64,000 nt of DNA from Eucriotettix oculatus (lineage: Eukaryota; Arthropoda; Insecta; Orthoptera; Tetrigidae): contig CM067380.1 of assembly GCA_034510155.1 (NCBI GenBank), positions 53,410,692-53,474,691 on the forward strand, in the 5' to 3' direction. The position numbers were made by a program, and so were the translations under genes. Below are positions 22,580 to 33,800 of the stretch, piece by piece (the first letter of the stretch is position 1; each line of letters opens with the position of its first letter). Below the pieces are notes generated by a model. The model was not told the DNA's origin. It did no database searches and worked only from the letters and a program-made list of their open reading frames with translations.

Positions 22580-22935
22580 TATCATACGTTTCGGAGCAAA
22601 TAAAAAGGAACAATTACTAAATATTATAAATTACGTGACGCGATGAATAAAACCAATTTACGTATACATCGTATCGACGATATTGTCAGGGTGTTAGCTC
22701 TCTGCCAACAATAGGTAAATAACGGCGCGAATCCTACTTCAACAATTGGACTGTTTCGGAGCATAAACAGATCAAGAGTAGTATATATATATATATTAAT
22801 ATCTCCTGAAATATATTGAAATGAAATATGCACGAATATTTAAGTTAAATCTCCTGTTTTTAAACCCTCAAATTTTCATTGAAATCCGTTGAGCCGTTTC
22901 GGAGCAAATATTGGAGACACACATACAAAAAGACA
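22580..22935 (+). repeat. repeat segment with three GTTTCGGAGCA phrases
   Basis: GTTTCGGAGCA occurs near 22589, 22752 and 22897. The last is in GAGCCGTTTCGGAGCAAAT, followed by ACACACATACAAAAAGACAG. The form 'ccgttgagccgtttcggag...acacacatacagacag' is typical of the 3' ends of dispersed repeats in insects, so three ends or an internally duplicated one may be stacked here. A (TA) run lies at 22778-22794. Confidence 0.5.
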
Positions 22936-22940
22936 GTCAC

Positions 22941-23026
22941 ACACTTCATTCATTATTGGTATAGATTCCAGACCAATGGACAGACACTTCATTTATTATT
23001 GGTATAGATTCCAAACCATTGGAGGT
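22941..23026 (+). repeat. 43-bp tandem duplication
   Basis: Two adjacent 43-base units, 22941-22983 and 22984-23026, share ACACTTCATT, TATTATTGGTATAGATTCCA and ACCA(A/T)TGGA with about five differences. They immediately follow the repeat end above, so slippage or repeated insertion at one point is likely. Confidence 0.8.
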
Positions 23027-23470
23027 TTAGCTGGAATGTATTAAACTATTACTATTTCTTCAGGCTTCTCGTTGCCTTTGCAAATTACACAGTTAATAAT
23101 CAAATTTTTCTTTCGCTTATATTATGGTGTAAAAATTGTTTATATATTTTTTTGGACAAACTTTGAAATCTTGGATTAAAACTCAACGGCATGATGAATC
23201 TCAAACTCTGTTTGAATACTGGACTTCTGTATAGTGTTTATGATCTTATTTTGTGACATTTTTGGCATTTTAAGTGATATTTATTTGAACATACGTATTT
23301 TTTAAAAGGAAAGTTTTTTGAAATGGTACTATGGCTTAAAATATTTTTAGAAAAGTCAATATTGCGTCAAAATGGTTTGATTTTCTAATAAAACTATAGA
23401 CGTATATAAATGATCAGAATAGTACCGAGTCCGAGAGTCAAACTCGGGATTTTCCATGAGCTAATCCGCA
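23027..23470. other. AT-rich stretch, nothing recognised
   Basis: I see no signal. Confidence 0.45.
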
Positions 23471-23477
23471 ATAAACC

Positions 23478-23545
23478 TCCAAACCGTTGCGAGATCCCTT
23501 GGAGTTCGAGTCCCGGTCCGGTCAAGATTTTCCATTGTGCTCTTC
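23478..23545 (+). repeat. tRNA-like SINE fragment
   Basis: A B-box-like GGAGTTCGAGTCCCGG lies at 23502-23517, followed by TCCGGTCAAGATTTTCC. The A-box is not convincing and no cloverleaf can be folded. A decayed SINE head is more likely than a tRNA gene. Confidence 0.4.
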
Positions 23546-24029
23546 TAAATTCATGTCATGGCCACCTATCTTCAATTGGAAGCTATTGATCTGCCTTTAA
23601 ACAATATGTTGAGTATAAAAATCATTAATCGAAATATTTGTCATCTAGATTTTCCCCCGTGTATTAAAATAACTTTGGTGAAAATCGCATGATTGAAGAT
23701 ATACTCGAATTGCTTGATCATCACGAAACGTCGTGGCTTATTTGCGGCAGCAGCGCAGCAAATACATCTGCAAAATCTTCACTTGAAGATCCTGTAAAAT
23801 TAATATTTTGTATTTCATCAATTTAAAATGTGAATAGAATGCAGTGAGTTATAAAATATAGAAATTATGAAGAAATGATATGATACACTATTTCACATCA
23901 CTTATTCTCCAATAAGTATGCTCCCTTAGGATTTTCTCGAGATATGTGACTGTTTGTTTTTTATTCCTGTTTTTATAGTAGCACCAACATCGAAATAATT
24001 AGCGACATGCTATTTAGGTACCTTAATTG

Positions 24030-24140
24030 TTATTTTCCCTGACAGGGTACTTGAAACCACTCACAAACACCCAGGCAATTGCCAGGAATCGAACACGAGA
24101 CCTCTGTAATGCCACTCACAGAGGCGGCCTGTGACTATTG
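24030..24140 (-). mobile_element. tRNA-derived SINE fragment
   Basis: On the minus strand GGTCTCGTGTTCGATTCCTGG (complement of about 24082-24102) contains a B-box TGTTCGATTCC, preceded by GAGTGGCATTACAGAG. The following tail is CAATTGCCTGGGTGTTTGTG. No target duplication is visible. Confidence 0.55.
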
Positions 24141-24903
24141 ATTCCTTTCCATTATTCAGTAATTGGTGCATAAGATACTATTACACATTCAATATTACGC
24201 TAATGCAATATGCATATAATAATGTTTCCAATGTCAGAATAATTGATCAAAAATCAAAGCCAATTCCTGCGTGTTCTTAGCTGCTTCATAGTTGATCCAA
24301 AGCGTTATTAACAAATTCTGCTTGCTAAGTCAAATAAGATGGAGATTTTTTCATAGTAGGACATATATTGAAATGGCCGTGCATTCAGCGTTGTCTGAAT
24401 ATGAAATGAATGGATTGAGCGACGTAGCGCCAGCAGGCAGTGTTGCCCCCAACTTATGAGATTTCTTTTTATTGGTATGAGGGAGAAATGAAGTGAAAAT
24501 ATTGAGTCCTTCAGAGTGGCCGTGTTAGGACAAAACTAACAATCTTCAGTGGGAAACTTAGTAGAGATTCGTCTGAAAGGAGTTCACAGTCCTAAACTTA
24601 ACCCTAATTTCTTAGCCAGCAAATGAAATACATAGCTACAATAAGAACTTCAGAAGAGTTGTAAGCTGTAGGCTCAAGATGTGACTCACAGTTCTATAAT
24701 GGGCGATCGTTTACAACAGATGTCAATACTTCTGTGACAAGAAGGCAATAAATAGATTTTAAAAAATCGATATAAATACTACTTCAAAATCCAAATTTAC
24801 ACTACTTGCCTACTTACTTGTTATTTATTATTGAAGTCAGAATAAATTATAAATTTATTGGTAATGATTCAAATAGATTGTTGCCTCTGTTGTAAAAAAA
24901 AAT
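24141..24903. other. no gene seen
   Basis: A GC-richer patch at 24370-24460 is unassigned. The rest is AT-rich. Confidence 0.4.
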
Positions 24904-24925
24904 ATGACGCCCCCAAGTTGGGCGC
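24904..24925 (-). promoter_or_regulatory. possible retroelement primer-binding site (tRNA-Lys type)
   Basis: On the minus strand the sequence TTGGCGCCCAACTTGGGG is one base from the common tRNA-Lys primer-binding site TGGCGCCCAACGTGGGG used by LTR retroelements. In this orientation the LTR would lie at higher coordinates (24926 upward). I could not find a second LTR copy, so this is a lone motif and may be chance. Confidence 0.3.
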
Positions 24926-27831
24926 CAACGTACAAAAATTAAAAAAGTTTAAAAAATTGTGCATATTTGATTCTTTTGTCTCTAATTGCCTTTTATGAGA
25001 CATAACATTAAATGTATTATTATTTTAAAGGTGAGGCTGCTGTGCTGCGGGTCAGGGTTTAGGAACTATATCAAAAGTTTACAGTGTCGTTTTGTCCTCT
25101 GCATCTTACCCTGGACTACTGAAAGTAACGTAAATAAATATAGCTTTTACTTTTCCTTCACTATCATTTTCGCAAATTATAATCTCTCTTTCCTCTCTGC
25201 TCGCATAGCTATCTCACTTTTGTATCCGTAACTCTAAATTCTCTCTGGTTCCCTTTATGCTCTCTTTATCTCCGTCGTAGCTCTAATAATGTTTTTATCT
25301 CCAACAATAATAGTCTTAAGTCACTTTCGTAGGTATATCTTCTTCATTCTCACTAGCTTTTCTCCTTCCACTGCCGATGAAAGGTCTTATAAAAACACAC
25401 TTTTATTCCCTAATTCGCGTTAAAAAAATCGAACTCGGCTTCACTTTCTTCAACATTTGTAAGTGCATCGTTCCCAAATACTCTCAGGCCATTTCGCTAG
25501 TTCATACATTTTCATGGTAACGTCTGAAGTAGTAATAAAAACAGCTGTGTTACTCATATTTCCAACAGTGACGTAAGTAACCGACTCCATTTCCAAATAT
25601 CAGTATGTGAGAATTTTCTTACTTGATTCTAAAATTAAAAGTACGTTCCTATATTTCAAACCAAATTGTTAGTTTACTTACCATTTGAATTTGAGTAGTT
25701 GATATTTCATGATATTAAAACTTACGAATAATAAACCACTAAAATCGTATACACATTACCTAGTTCAGTAGTTCGGGTCGTAAAATAACGATTCTTAAAA
25801 TGTTAACAAACTTGTTTATAAAATTTAAATTACAGTTGTAGCGATCAATAATAATTAGATTTTCTGTACAAGTATTTTTTATTATTTAACATATATTATT
25901 TAACATATATATGTTTAAACGATATTACAGTAACTGTGGCTTAAATATAAAAAGAAGTCCTTATATTTATCGCCAATAAATTGTTATTTTGCCCTAATTG
26001 AGCTGCAAATTGCAGTAACAGACTGATGGCTGTGTATTCAGGTATCAATAATAAGCAGTTTAGTTTAGCTCGTACCTAGTTGCGCCAGGAAACTCGTGAA
26101 TTTCACCCAATGAATTTCATAAGCCTTCCATCGATATGGGCCCATTGTTGTACGTTTGGGAAACAAATCTGGACACCAAAAGCTTTGCGAATTTATCTGT
26201 ACCACGTATCACGCATTTGCACTTCAGTTTCATACTAAACAATGACACGGTTGAAAACGTCATCAAATTTACAAAAGCCGAAGGATTAAGTCAATTTTTT
26301 AACTTGTGACTTAAAGGTGAACCAGTTTTGATAGGTTTAAATATTTATTTAGCTGTATAAAAATATTTGCATGCAACGTAGACATTTATCATATTTACGT
26401 TCAGGTGTTTATTTCTTTAGTACGGTTAAATTTAGTAGATTTAATGATAAAATAATATTACTGTTATTTAAACTACTATTTCACATTTACAATTATTAAT
26501 ATTATTTTATTTTCCCAACAAGCGTACTACATTCAGCATTTTTTCTACTTTTTCCACTCGTCTGGCTCCAGTCTACAAACCCCATTTTCTGGTGCGTTCA
26601 TTAACGTCATAGTTACGTGACCAAGCCCATGTTTCTCCATAAATTTTCACGGTTGACACATTGCATTTACAATGTTTTAGAAACAACGCGCCGCAATTTT
26701 TGGTTAAAAAATAAACAATGTCACAGTAACGACCAGAAATTACTCGTGGTAAAGAAACGGAAGTAAGAGCCAAAGGGAAATTATTGGCCACTTTCTGTTT
26801 CGCGGTATGCCAAAACACGAGCAAAATATGGAAATTATTGTACATCCCCGTCAATAAAATTGAGGGAACCATCAGGCAGTTCATAAAGATACGAGATCAT
26901 GCTCAAAGAATAATTGGGTACTCCTCCCAATACAATGTTTCTAACGAGTAAAGTTATTTTTCTCGCCAGTTTCACTCTTCAAAATTGTCGCGAAATTTTT
27001 GTTTCCAAGGAAGTATATTTCAAGAAATTGTTGCTGTCTATAAACGGAGAATATTAAAGCAAATTTTTAGGATGTTATTTCTTTACGTAACAACACCTTT
27101 TATTGGAACTACAGCTGATAATGATATATTCACGATATATGTGATGAGTATGTGACGAGTATGTGATAGTGGCATTAGCAAAATTGTTTGAAATACAGAA
27201 GTGTTCCGGTACAAAGTGTTCGATTCTAAAACACAAGATATTGACACGCACTAAATTTGGCTAACCTGGCGAAACAAACGTGGCCTTATCTTATTTAGTA
27301 AGAAGGTATTCAATTTTTCTACCAAATTCCATCTTATACAGTTACTACAAATAGATGCCACAGAAACACATTTTATTTTAATCCTCTTTCACAATCTGAA
27401 AATTTTTCGAGATACCTGTGAATAATTACTGAGGTCCGAGTAATTTTATTATGCACACTTACTGCACCAGTTAATACAATTTGGTGGAGCTAGAATTTAT
27501 TCCGTTTATCGTTGAACTCATATCATCGTTCCCTTACATATCGGTAGTTTCCTGCTGTTCTATATTTTAAATCATTTAAGTGTAGCGTCACTCTATTCTA
27601 TTCAAACACGATAGTACTTTGTATCAAACATTTCATTCTTCTTAGTTTGTTTTAACGTCCCACTAACTATTAAAGTCATTACGGACTTCCATACAATCAC
27701 CTTACACTCAGAGACGTTTAATAAGAATAGCTAATAGAATATAGTTGTAGTTCCAAGGGAAAACGAACGATTAATATATTTTACATTTTCTCGTAATGAG
27801 CCAGGAGTATGAATAGGAATTTAAAGGCTCT
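24926..27831. other. no gene recognised
   Basis: This may include an LTR (about 24930-25500 on the minus strand) if the primer site is real. That segment is pyrimidine-rich on the plus strand. Blocks at 26070-26280 and 26560-26890 are GC-richer with a stop-poor frame (minus, 26573-26884) lacking any recognisable domain. Confidence 0.35.
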
Positions 27832-28060
27832 TTACGAGTGGCCGAGTTCCTCCTCTATGATCTGGTGAGCACCTGGGGGTGCATAATCCGAGTCAGAGTG
27901 ACAGGTATACAGTATGTCCTTTATCATTAGAATGTCCCCACATCTACTGCAAATAGGTCGAGCTTCCCTCTTAAATAAGTAGGCATGAGTAAGCAAGTTC
28001 ATTTTGATTAACACAAAAAATAAAAAGATCTCAGAAGCTAAACGATACAATCGACTGGTG
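27832..28060 (-). pseudogene. I-type LINE, C-terminal zinc-knuckle fragment
   Basis: The minus-strand frame reads LLTHAYLFKREARPICSRCG, then a spacer and DILYTCHS. LINEs of the I group with an RNase H domain end with 'RIGHTxLTHxxLLxxExPPxCxxC...VxHIL..C'. Here LTHAYL, the CxxC pair and the ILxxC are visible, with Asp in place of the usual His before ILYTC. No upstream RNase H is visible, so the copy is 5'-truncated. It is related in kind to the larger relic at 35584-36801. Confidence 0.7.
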
Positions 28061-30304
28061 TTTCATACACCGGCAGGCATTTAGATAAAAGAACAAATTC
28101 CCAAACGGATTGCACTTTCAACATTCGCCACATATTTTCTCGGTCAAAACGGTTTCACGCTGAATTTAAAGTATTTTCCACGACAGGTGGATTTTACGTG
28201 TGCATGAACTATTGCAACCAAGATTTTTGAAATGTAGTATCGAGAAGGAAGATTTTGCTGATTGCGCCATTATATGTAGATTATGATAAAAGTGAATACA
28301 TAAACCATAATATATGAGGGGAAGTTTTATTATAACAAGCTATTACAGCCAAGATACATCATTGGAACAATGAGAACATTCTATTTCTTAAATTGGTTTC
28401 GTTATACTGAGAAATAAAACTGCAGCGGTAACAATATATCATGAAATAATAAAATTCATTTAGAATAGCGTGTCACACTTTAAACAGGAAAATTATGCAA
28501 CTATAGCTATTTTCCAATGAGACCAGATTTGACTTTGAAAAACCTCCTATTGTCGATTAATCAAATTGTTGCAACGTTATCACATTAGTGTCCTCGTGGT
28601 GTTTGTTGTGGGAAGTGAGACGATGTGACGTCTGTCTGTTTCTTTCCTGTCATTATTTGTTTTAATTAGCCCTAGACGGCTAGTCGGCACTCGATATGTT
28701 TTCCTCACCTTCTGATGAAGGGGGTGGTGCCTCCGAAAATTCAAGAATCAGAAACCCTACATATGCCTGCCATCTGTGAACTTCAGGTAAGCCACCAGTT
28801 TTCTGTCTCTCTTTGCTGTCCTTTTAATTATATATATATGGGTGTGTATTGAGGAGAATTGATATTACCCGTAATATGCCCCATTATATTTTGAAGCGAG
28901 AAAATTCAAAACTAACCCTCCATTCCATAATTTCAGTGTGCAATTTGTTGGAAATCTCTAACCGTAAAGTCCGTACGGGATTTGAAGCTAAATCGTCCCC
29001 AATACGAGATGTAAATTTTTAAGTATTTACTTTCATCTTCAAAATTTTCATTATCTTCTGTTCATATTTCTTAATGCAGCCGTACGGTGAAGAAAATGTA
29101 GTTAATAATTCATAACAGGCCACTTTCTGGAGCAGTATTTAACATAATTAAACTTGTATCCACTTTTGAGTTGCGCTTCGTTTCATCACATATAAGAAAG
29201 TTTTTAATTCTCGAGGAAAGTTGTCCCCTCTTTGTATCCGATGCTAACTTCCAATTGAGAAGTGTCTTTAACTTCAGAATTCCAAGAGTATCGGCTGACC
29301 TCTGGAGTTTATAATTAGCTTGCTAACTGCTGCAGACTTTACGTGGCTGGAGACAAAAGATAATAGCCGCCTATTTTTCCAAACTTTTCTTCTTTATTAT
29401 GGAATATGTACGTAATAAAACTAGTCTACAACAGTCTCCCGGAAATGTTATTATGCGTGAAAGAAAAACCGAAACTAGCACTAGAATTTAAGCTTTATGC
29501 TGTTGGATATTACATTATTGTAGCTATAAAAAGGCAGAGCCAATAGATTTAGTTTCGACTAATTCTACATAAATATGATATGATGCAGTTCTGCACTTAT
29601 AAATAACTGTACTGCCGTATTTTGTGTTGACTTCTTTTTGACATGGAAGAGTTGTTTTACTGGTTCAACAAGTGCGACAGTCGGGAGATCCGTAGCCGTT
29701 CAATAGAAGTTCAATTTCAATTTAAGTGGACCGTGTCGCGCTCTAAGAAGTCCATTTAATGGAACTCCTTTGTCGATAACACAGTTCATCTTCGGCGATT
29801 GTGTTGTGCCAGGAATCTGCTATCGGTACCTCAAAAGGTTTCCAACATTTAGCAATGCTTCACTGTTAATTATGGAAGATTACCTTACTCGTGTCTCAAA
29901 TCTCTTGTACAGTTTATATTTAATATATGCTTCGTGTATGATTTACTCATACCGAACGTTTACTTCTATATATAGATCTATAAAATGTTAAAATCTAAAG
30001 GTGTGGAACTCACCATGTAAAAGTCTTGGAGCTGTATTCTTTCGGATCGATAATAAAATTATGTTAGTAATATATTTATTGCAATTTAAATTTAATATAA
30101 AATCAAATACAATATAAAACATGAAAATATAACAAAGGAAAATCATAGAAATAAATACGCTATTTTTCATATATAATGATCGCATACATTTTCGATTAAC
30201 CATTAAAATTAAGATTAGATTTTCCCCCTTTATAATAGTTTTTTTATCCAGTGACTAAAATAGTAGAACTTGTTTTCTTGTTAACTGTAATAGTATCACA
30301 AGGT
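28061..30304. other. no gene recognised; possible Penelope-like scrap at 28690-28790
   Basis: CCTTCTGATGAAGGGGGTGG then CCTCCGAAA near 28707-28738 resembles the terminal phrase of Penelope-like repeats. It ends CTTCAG|GTAAGCC, which also mimics a donor site. A 39-codon frame at 29643-29762 beginning MEELFYWFNKC is open but short. The rest is AT-rich. Confidence 0.3.
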
Positions 30305-30400
30305 GAATTCACACTCCGTTCATGCCAGGATTGGAAACCAGGATCTCTGAGATGTAAGGTAGTAACGATGACCACTACACCACAGAAGGTTTGATAACAA
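30305..30400 (-). mobile_element. tRNA-derived SINE fragment
   Basis: On the minus strand CTTCTGTGGTGTAGTGGTCA is nearly the same as the head of the SINE at 6020 (CTCCTGTGGTGTAGTGGCTA). It is followed at equal spacing by TCCTGGTTTCCAATCCTGGC, a B-box with an inserted base. It is decayed and no target duplication is clear. Confidence 0.6.
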
Positions 30401-32277
30401 TCATAGACTTATCTGAAAATTGTTACCTACCCAGGACGCTCAGTCTTATATTACATCCAGGATCTTGAAAGAATAAAAATTACTCCAACTTTCTGTTAAT
30501 TATTTTATATAATCTTCATAAAAGTGTTACCCAGGAACTTTCGCTTCTAACGGAAGCCATAATCCACATAAGAACCCTCCCCAATTTAATTAATATTTTA
30601 GGACGAATTCAACTCAGAAAATTGAACGTGAATATTCTGAGACTATTGAAGAAGATTGAGAAAGTCCGGGATTAGAGAGGTTCCAGCTTGTCGCGAAGAT
30701 CCGTGCCTGCTAGCTAGGTACAATGATTAAAGCCGCTTGGCCAGTAGGGGACGATGATCAATGAAATTTTCCGTAGGTCTACCCCTTTTTCCGGAAGTAC
30801 GGATCCCGTGGTCGTCGAAAATTAATTTCGATTGGTGAAGACACGTCACATGGGGTGGCATTTTTCCGTGTAGAAAAAGAGAGGAGAGATTAGCTGGAAG
30901 GTGACAGGTAGGTGAAAAGTCAGTGTTTGTTTGTACGTTGGCATATTTAAATAAGACAGCGCTCCTGGTGGACATAAACTGAAGTAGGGAACCATGTGAC
31001 CTGATCCCTGGATGCCACCTGGACAGTCGTGGTGTGCTTAGGAATGATTATGTCCGAAAAGGATGAACGCTCCCCTATTTATAACTGATGAGCACTGTAA
31101 GTAAAAAGTGTCAATGTATGTGAACAAATATAAAGGTTTTAATGATAATATTCTTCATTTCAGACATTATCATCGTCTTCATAAATTTAATCCTCTTCTT
31201 CAGAAACCCTATCTCTCTATTTGAATTCATATTTTCGTTTAGCCACCGTACCAGAAATTTGTAAGTTTACTTTATTGATTAGGTTCGAAAAATTAATAAA
31301 TGAGATAGGATTGATTTTTAAAGTTTCTGAATGGCTATTATTTGCTATTTTATAAGATACTTTAACTGTATACTAATGATATAAGGTTTCTAGGGTTGTT
31401 TCTTGACCTTCAATTTGAATACTGCCAATAGAAGACAGCCTTTGTCGATTCTTAGTGATTGGTTGTCAAATACACTGCTTTCCATTGATTTGGGTTTCCT
31501 GCCCTTCGTATAGTGCGAACAACGAAACACCTGTCTGTGAATACACCATTATTATACGTATATTATGAAAAATTACTAATGTCGTAAAAGGAATTATAGC
31601 GTAATAACTGTTTAAGTTCATTAGAGAATATGAAGAGTATTTCTGATCAATTCGGCTTATTTCTTGTGTGGGCTGTTGCTAATTAAAGAGCGTTAAATTC
31701 TGAAGACACCGCCTCAGCTAATAAACGAGGCCAGAAACAATAGGCAGGGCAGCTTCGGCCTTCCGAAGCCCCGGTAATCTGATTCACACGTCGATTGCGT
31801 CTCTCAGCTCGTCAGAGGCGCTACGTGCTAAAGACCCCCGGAAGTCTCTCCGGGGAAAAGGGCACCACCAAGAAAGCCAAATAAGCTCACACCAATAGTA
31901 TTTCGTTCACAATTTTATATTCCCCCACTGACGATGAAGCAGTATCCGTAAAAGAGTCGTTCGTTATATCACAATATTTTCTCAATGAAACTGAAACCTG
32001 AAATTTATCGAAAGGCTTATTTTTACCAAATATTTCTTCTATAGGTCTCATTAAAAAGCATTCATCAGCTCACTACATGTAAATAGGTTTCACAGATTCT
32101 TATAATAACAGCATACAAATTAGAAATAGTAAAATTAGAGTATTCTCTATTTTGTAACTACGAATACTTGTAAAAGTAAAATTCCGGCGTAAGATTTAAT
32201 TACAGTGTTCTTCGGTTTTTAAGTAACGTCAGAAGTTGTCATTCAGTAATGAGGAAATAATGATTTATGATAACTTA
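30401..32277. other. no gene recognised
   Basis: GC-richer patches at 30640-31080 and 31690-31870 contain no recognisable protein or RNA. The second contains short palindromes (TTCGGCCTTCCGAA). The rest is AT-rich. Confidence 0.35.
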
Positions 32278-32641
32278 CGAGGCATGTTCATAAAATAAGT
32301 GTACTGTGAGTTTCTTTTTTTGTTTATTGAGTGCTGGAAACACTGAGTAGTAGAGAGGGATCTCCTGACATAGCGAGCATCGCAGGAACACGGTAGTACG
32401 TTAACTCAAGTTATAGTGTCAAGTTTCGTGAAAGATAATGGTAAGAAATACCTCCAAGTGCGAACCACGTTTCCTACTAGCGGAAGGAATTAAACCTACA
32501 AGAATGTTTTCGGAAATCCAAACGGTTTACGGCGGTGTTATGAAAAAACGAGTGTGTTTAAGTCGTGCAGGGAGTGTTCAAAACAAAATGCTGTTCGAGA
32601 CAAGTGTGCTTGTTGCACGTCCGTCCTCACACACCTTTTAG
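32278..32641 (+). pseudogene. mariner-like transposase, 5' end only
   Basis: The open frame at 32438-32641 reads RFLLAEGIKPTRMFSEIQ, then VYGG and KKRVC. This is the helix-turn-helix DNA-binding start of mariner transposases ('F...EG..P..I...L...YG......VY.W'). About 160 bases upstream, ACGAGGCATGTTCATAAAAT at 32278 resembles mariner terminal repeats. The DDD catalytic domain and the 3' terminal repeat are absent, and the W-x-x-x-F-R-x-G-R part survives only in another frame (KTKCCSRQV). It is a dead, 3'-truncated copy. Confidence 0.55.
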
Positions 32642-32945
32642 CAATAAAGGCGCTCTAGGACAAGCCTGTCTGTAATTTAAAAATATCTAGAAAATTTGTT
32701 CTGGAGGCTGCTTCCTGTTCCCAACTGTTCAAAACATAGCAGCTCTTAAGTTTCCAGACACTGAACAGGAACTGACACATTCAACCACGAATATAAAACT
32801 ACCAAATTTCTTGAATGCGCCGTTTCCAAATTTCCCCCTCTCCCAAAATCCTAGATGGTTAAGGTTGAGTTCCCCCAACTGGTTTTCCTGCCCCCTTGGC
32901 ACCAAGCCAAAAGTTATAATTAAGTCTCCCACAAGCCGAGACGAA
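32642..32945. other. GC-mixed DNA, unassigned
   Basis: It contains a 67-codon minus-strand frame without recognisable domains. It adjoins the related-repeat segment at 32946 and may belong to the same element. Confidence 0.35.
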
Positions 32946-33190
32946 CTTTGTCAGGTTTGAGGGGCATACGGTAAGAGTTGTTTCTTGAACTCATTGGGCC
33001 AGTTGGCCAGCTTCTCCATCAAGTCTTGTCGTTGCGTCCCCACAGCAAACGCTGGGGACCGACCTGATGTAGGATTCTCTATGGTTACCCCTGCATCACT
33101 TTTAGGTGAATCACCGGTGATACATTCCACCTCAGAATGGGGAAATCCAGCTAAATCGTTCACCAAGTAAGCTATATCTCCGTCACTCAC
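32946..33190 (-). repeat. relative of the 21.2-22.3 kb long-inverted-repeat element
   Basis: The phrase GGGCATACGGTAAGAGTTGT at 32966 is identical to the right arm at about 21969, and the order of following blocks (CATTGG, CAGT, TAAGTCTTG-like) is similar. On the minus strand an open frame of 79 codons covers it, ending WPNEFKKQLLPYAPQT. The corresponding translation of the left arm at 21540-21580 contains QLLPYAQ, so the repeat may derive from a coding segment. I do not recognise the protein. Confidence 0.5.
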
Positions 33191-33800
33191 CCGGCTAATG
33201 ACTCAGAGGGGAAAGGAAGAAGTCAGAATAGGAAATAGTAAAGCGGTAACGTGAGGATTCAGGCTCAGTTGAATGAACCTAGTCTTAATGCTTGGTGTGT
33301 CGCCGCACTCCAGTCAATTAAGAGTTGAGTGAAGAATAAATATTTTATAAAAGAAGTTAGGAATATAGACTGGCGTATAGTACCAGGAGAAACCAACCCG
33401 CTTGACGGTAGATCGGTCTCTGCTGTCGCCAAGACCTCTGCACAGGGGGTAGACATTCCAACCCCTCCACCTGATGATGATGTTTCCTCCAACCAGACCT
33501 ATGGAGAACGGAATATTTTGAGCTAAGAGCTCAGAAGTGAGCATGGCGCTCAGGGTGAACTACGCTAACCTGCTGACTTATTACCCTGCAAATTTCAATG
33601 ATCGCTCACGTTCATTACAGGGCCTATGATTCACACAATCAATTATTAATAAAAATAAAGCCCGGAGAAAAAGGGTTAGTAAATTTTAGGTGAGCCTGTG
33701 TTCAGGTCTATGCAACAACGGTACAAAGCTCGCACGAGACAGTGTGCCGACAAGGATAGCCTCAGTGGTTTGGTAACCGCCTAATTAGACGAGAATTTTC
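33191..33800. other. stop-poor, GC-richer DNA, probably part of an unidentified element
   Basis: The segment at 33265-33544 is open in one plus and two minus frames, one reading GETNPLDGRSVSAVAKTSAQ on the plus strand. I recognise no domain. It lies next to the repeat at 32946-33190 and may be the rest of the same element. Confidence 0.3.

Noticed and set aside
24904..25560. Complete LTR retroelement on the minus strand
   Set aside because: Only a primer-site-like motif is visible; no paired LTR, Gag or Pol could be found.
26573..26884. 103-codon minus-strand frame
   Set aside because: No domain, no splice signals and no neighbouring gene; likely chance.
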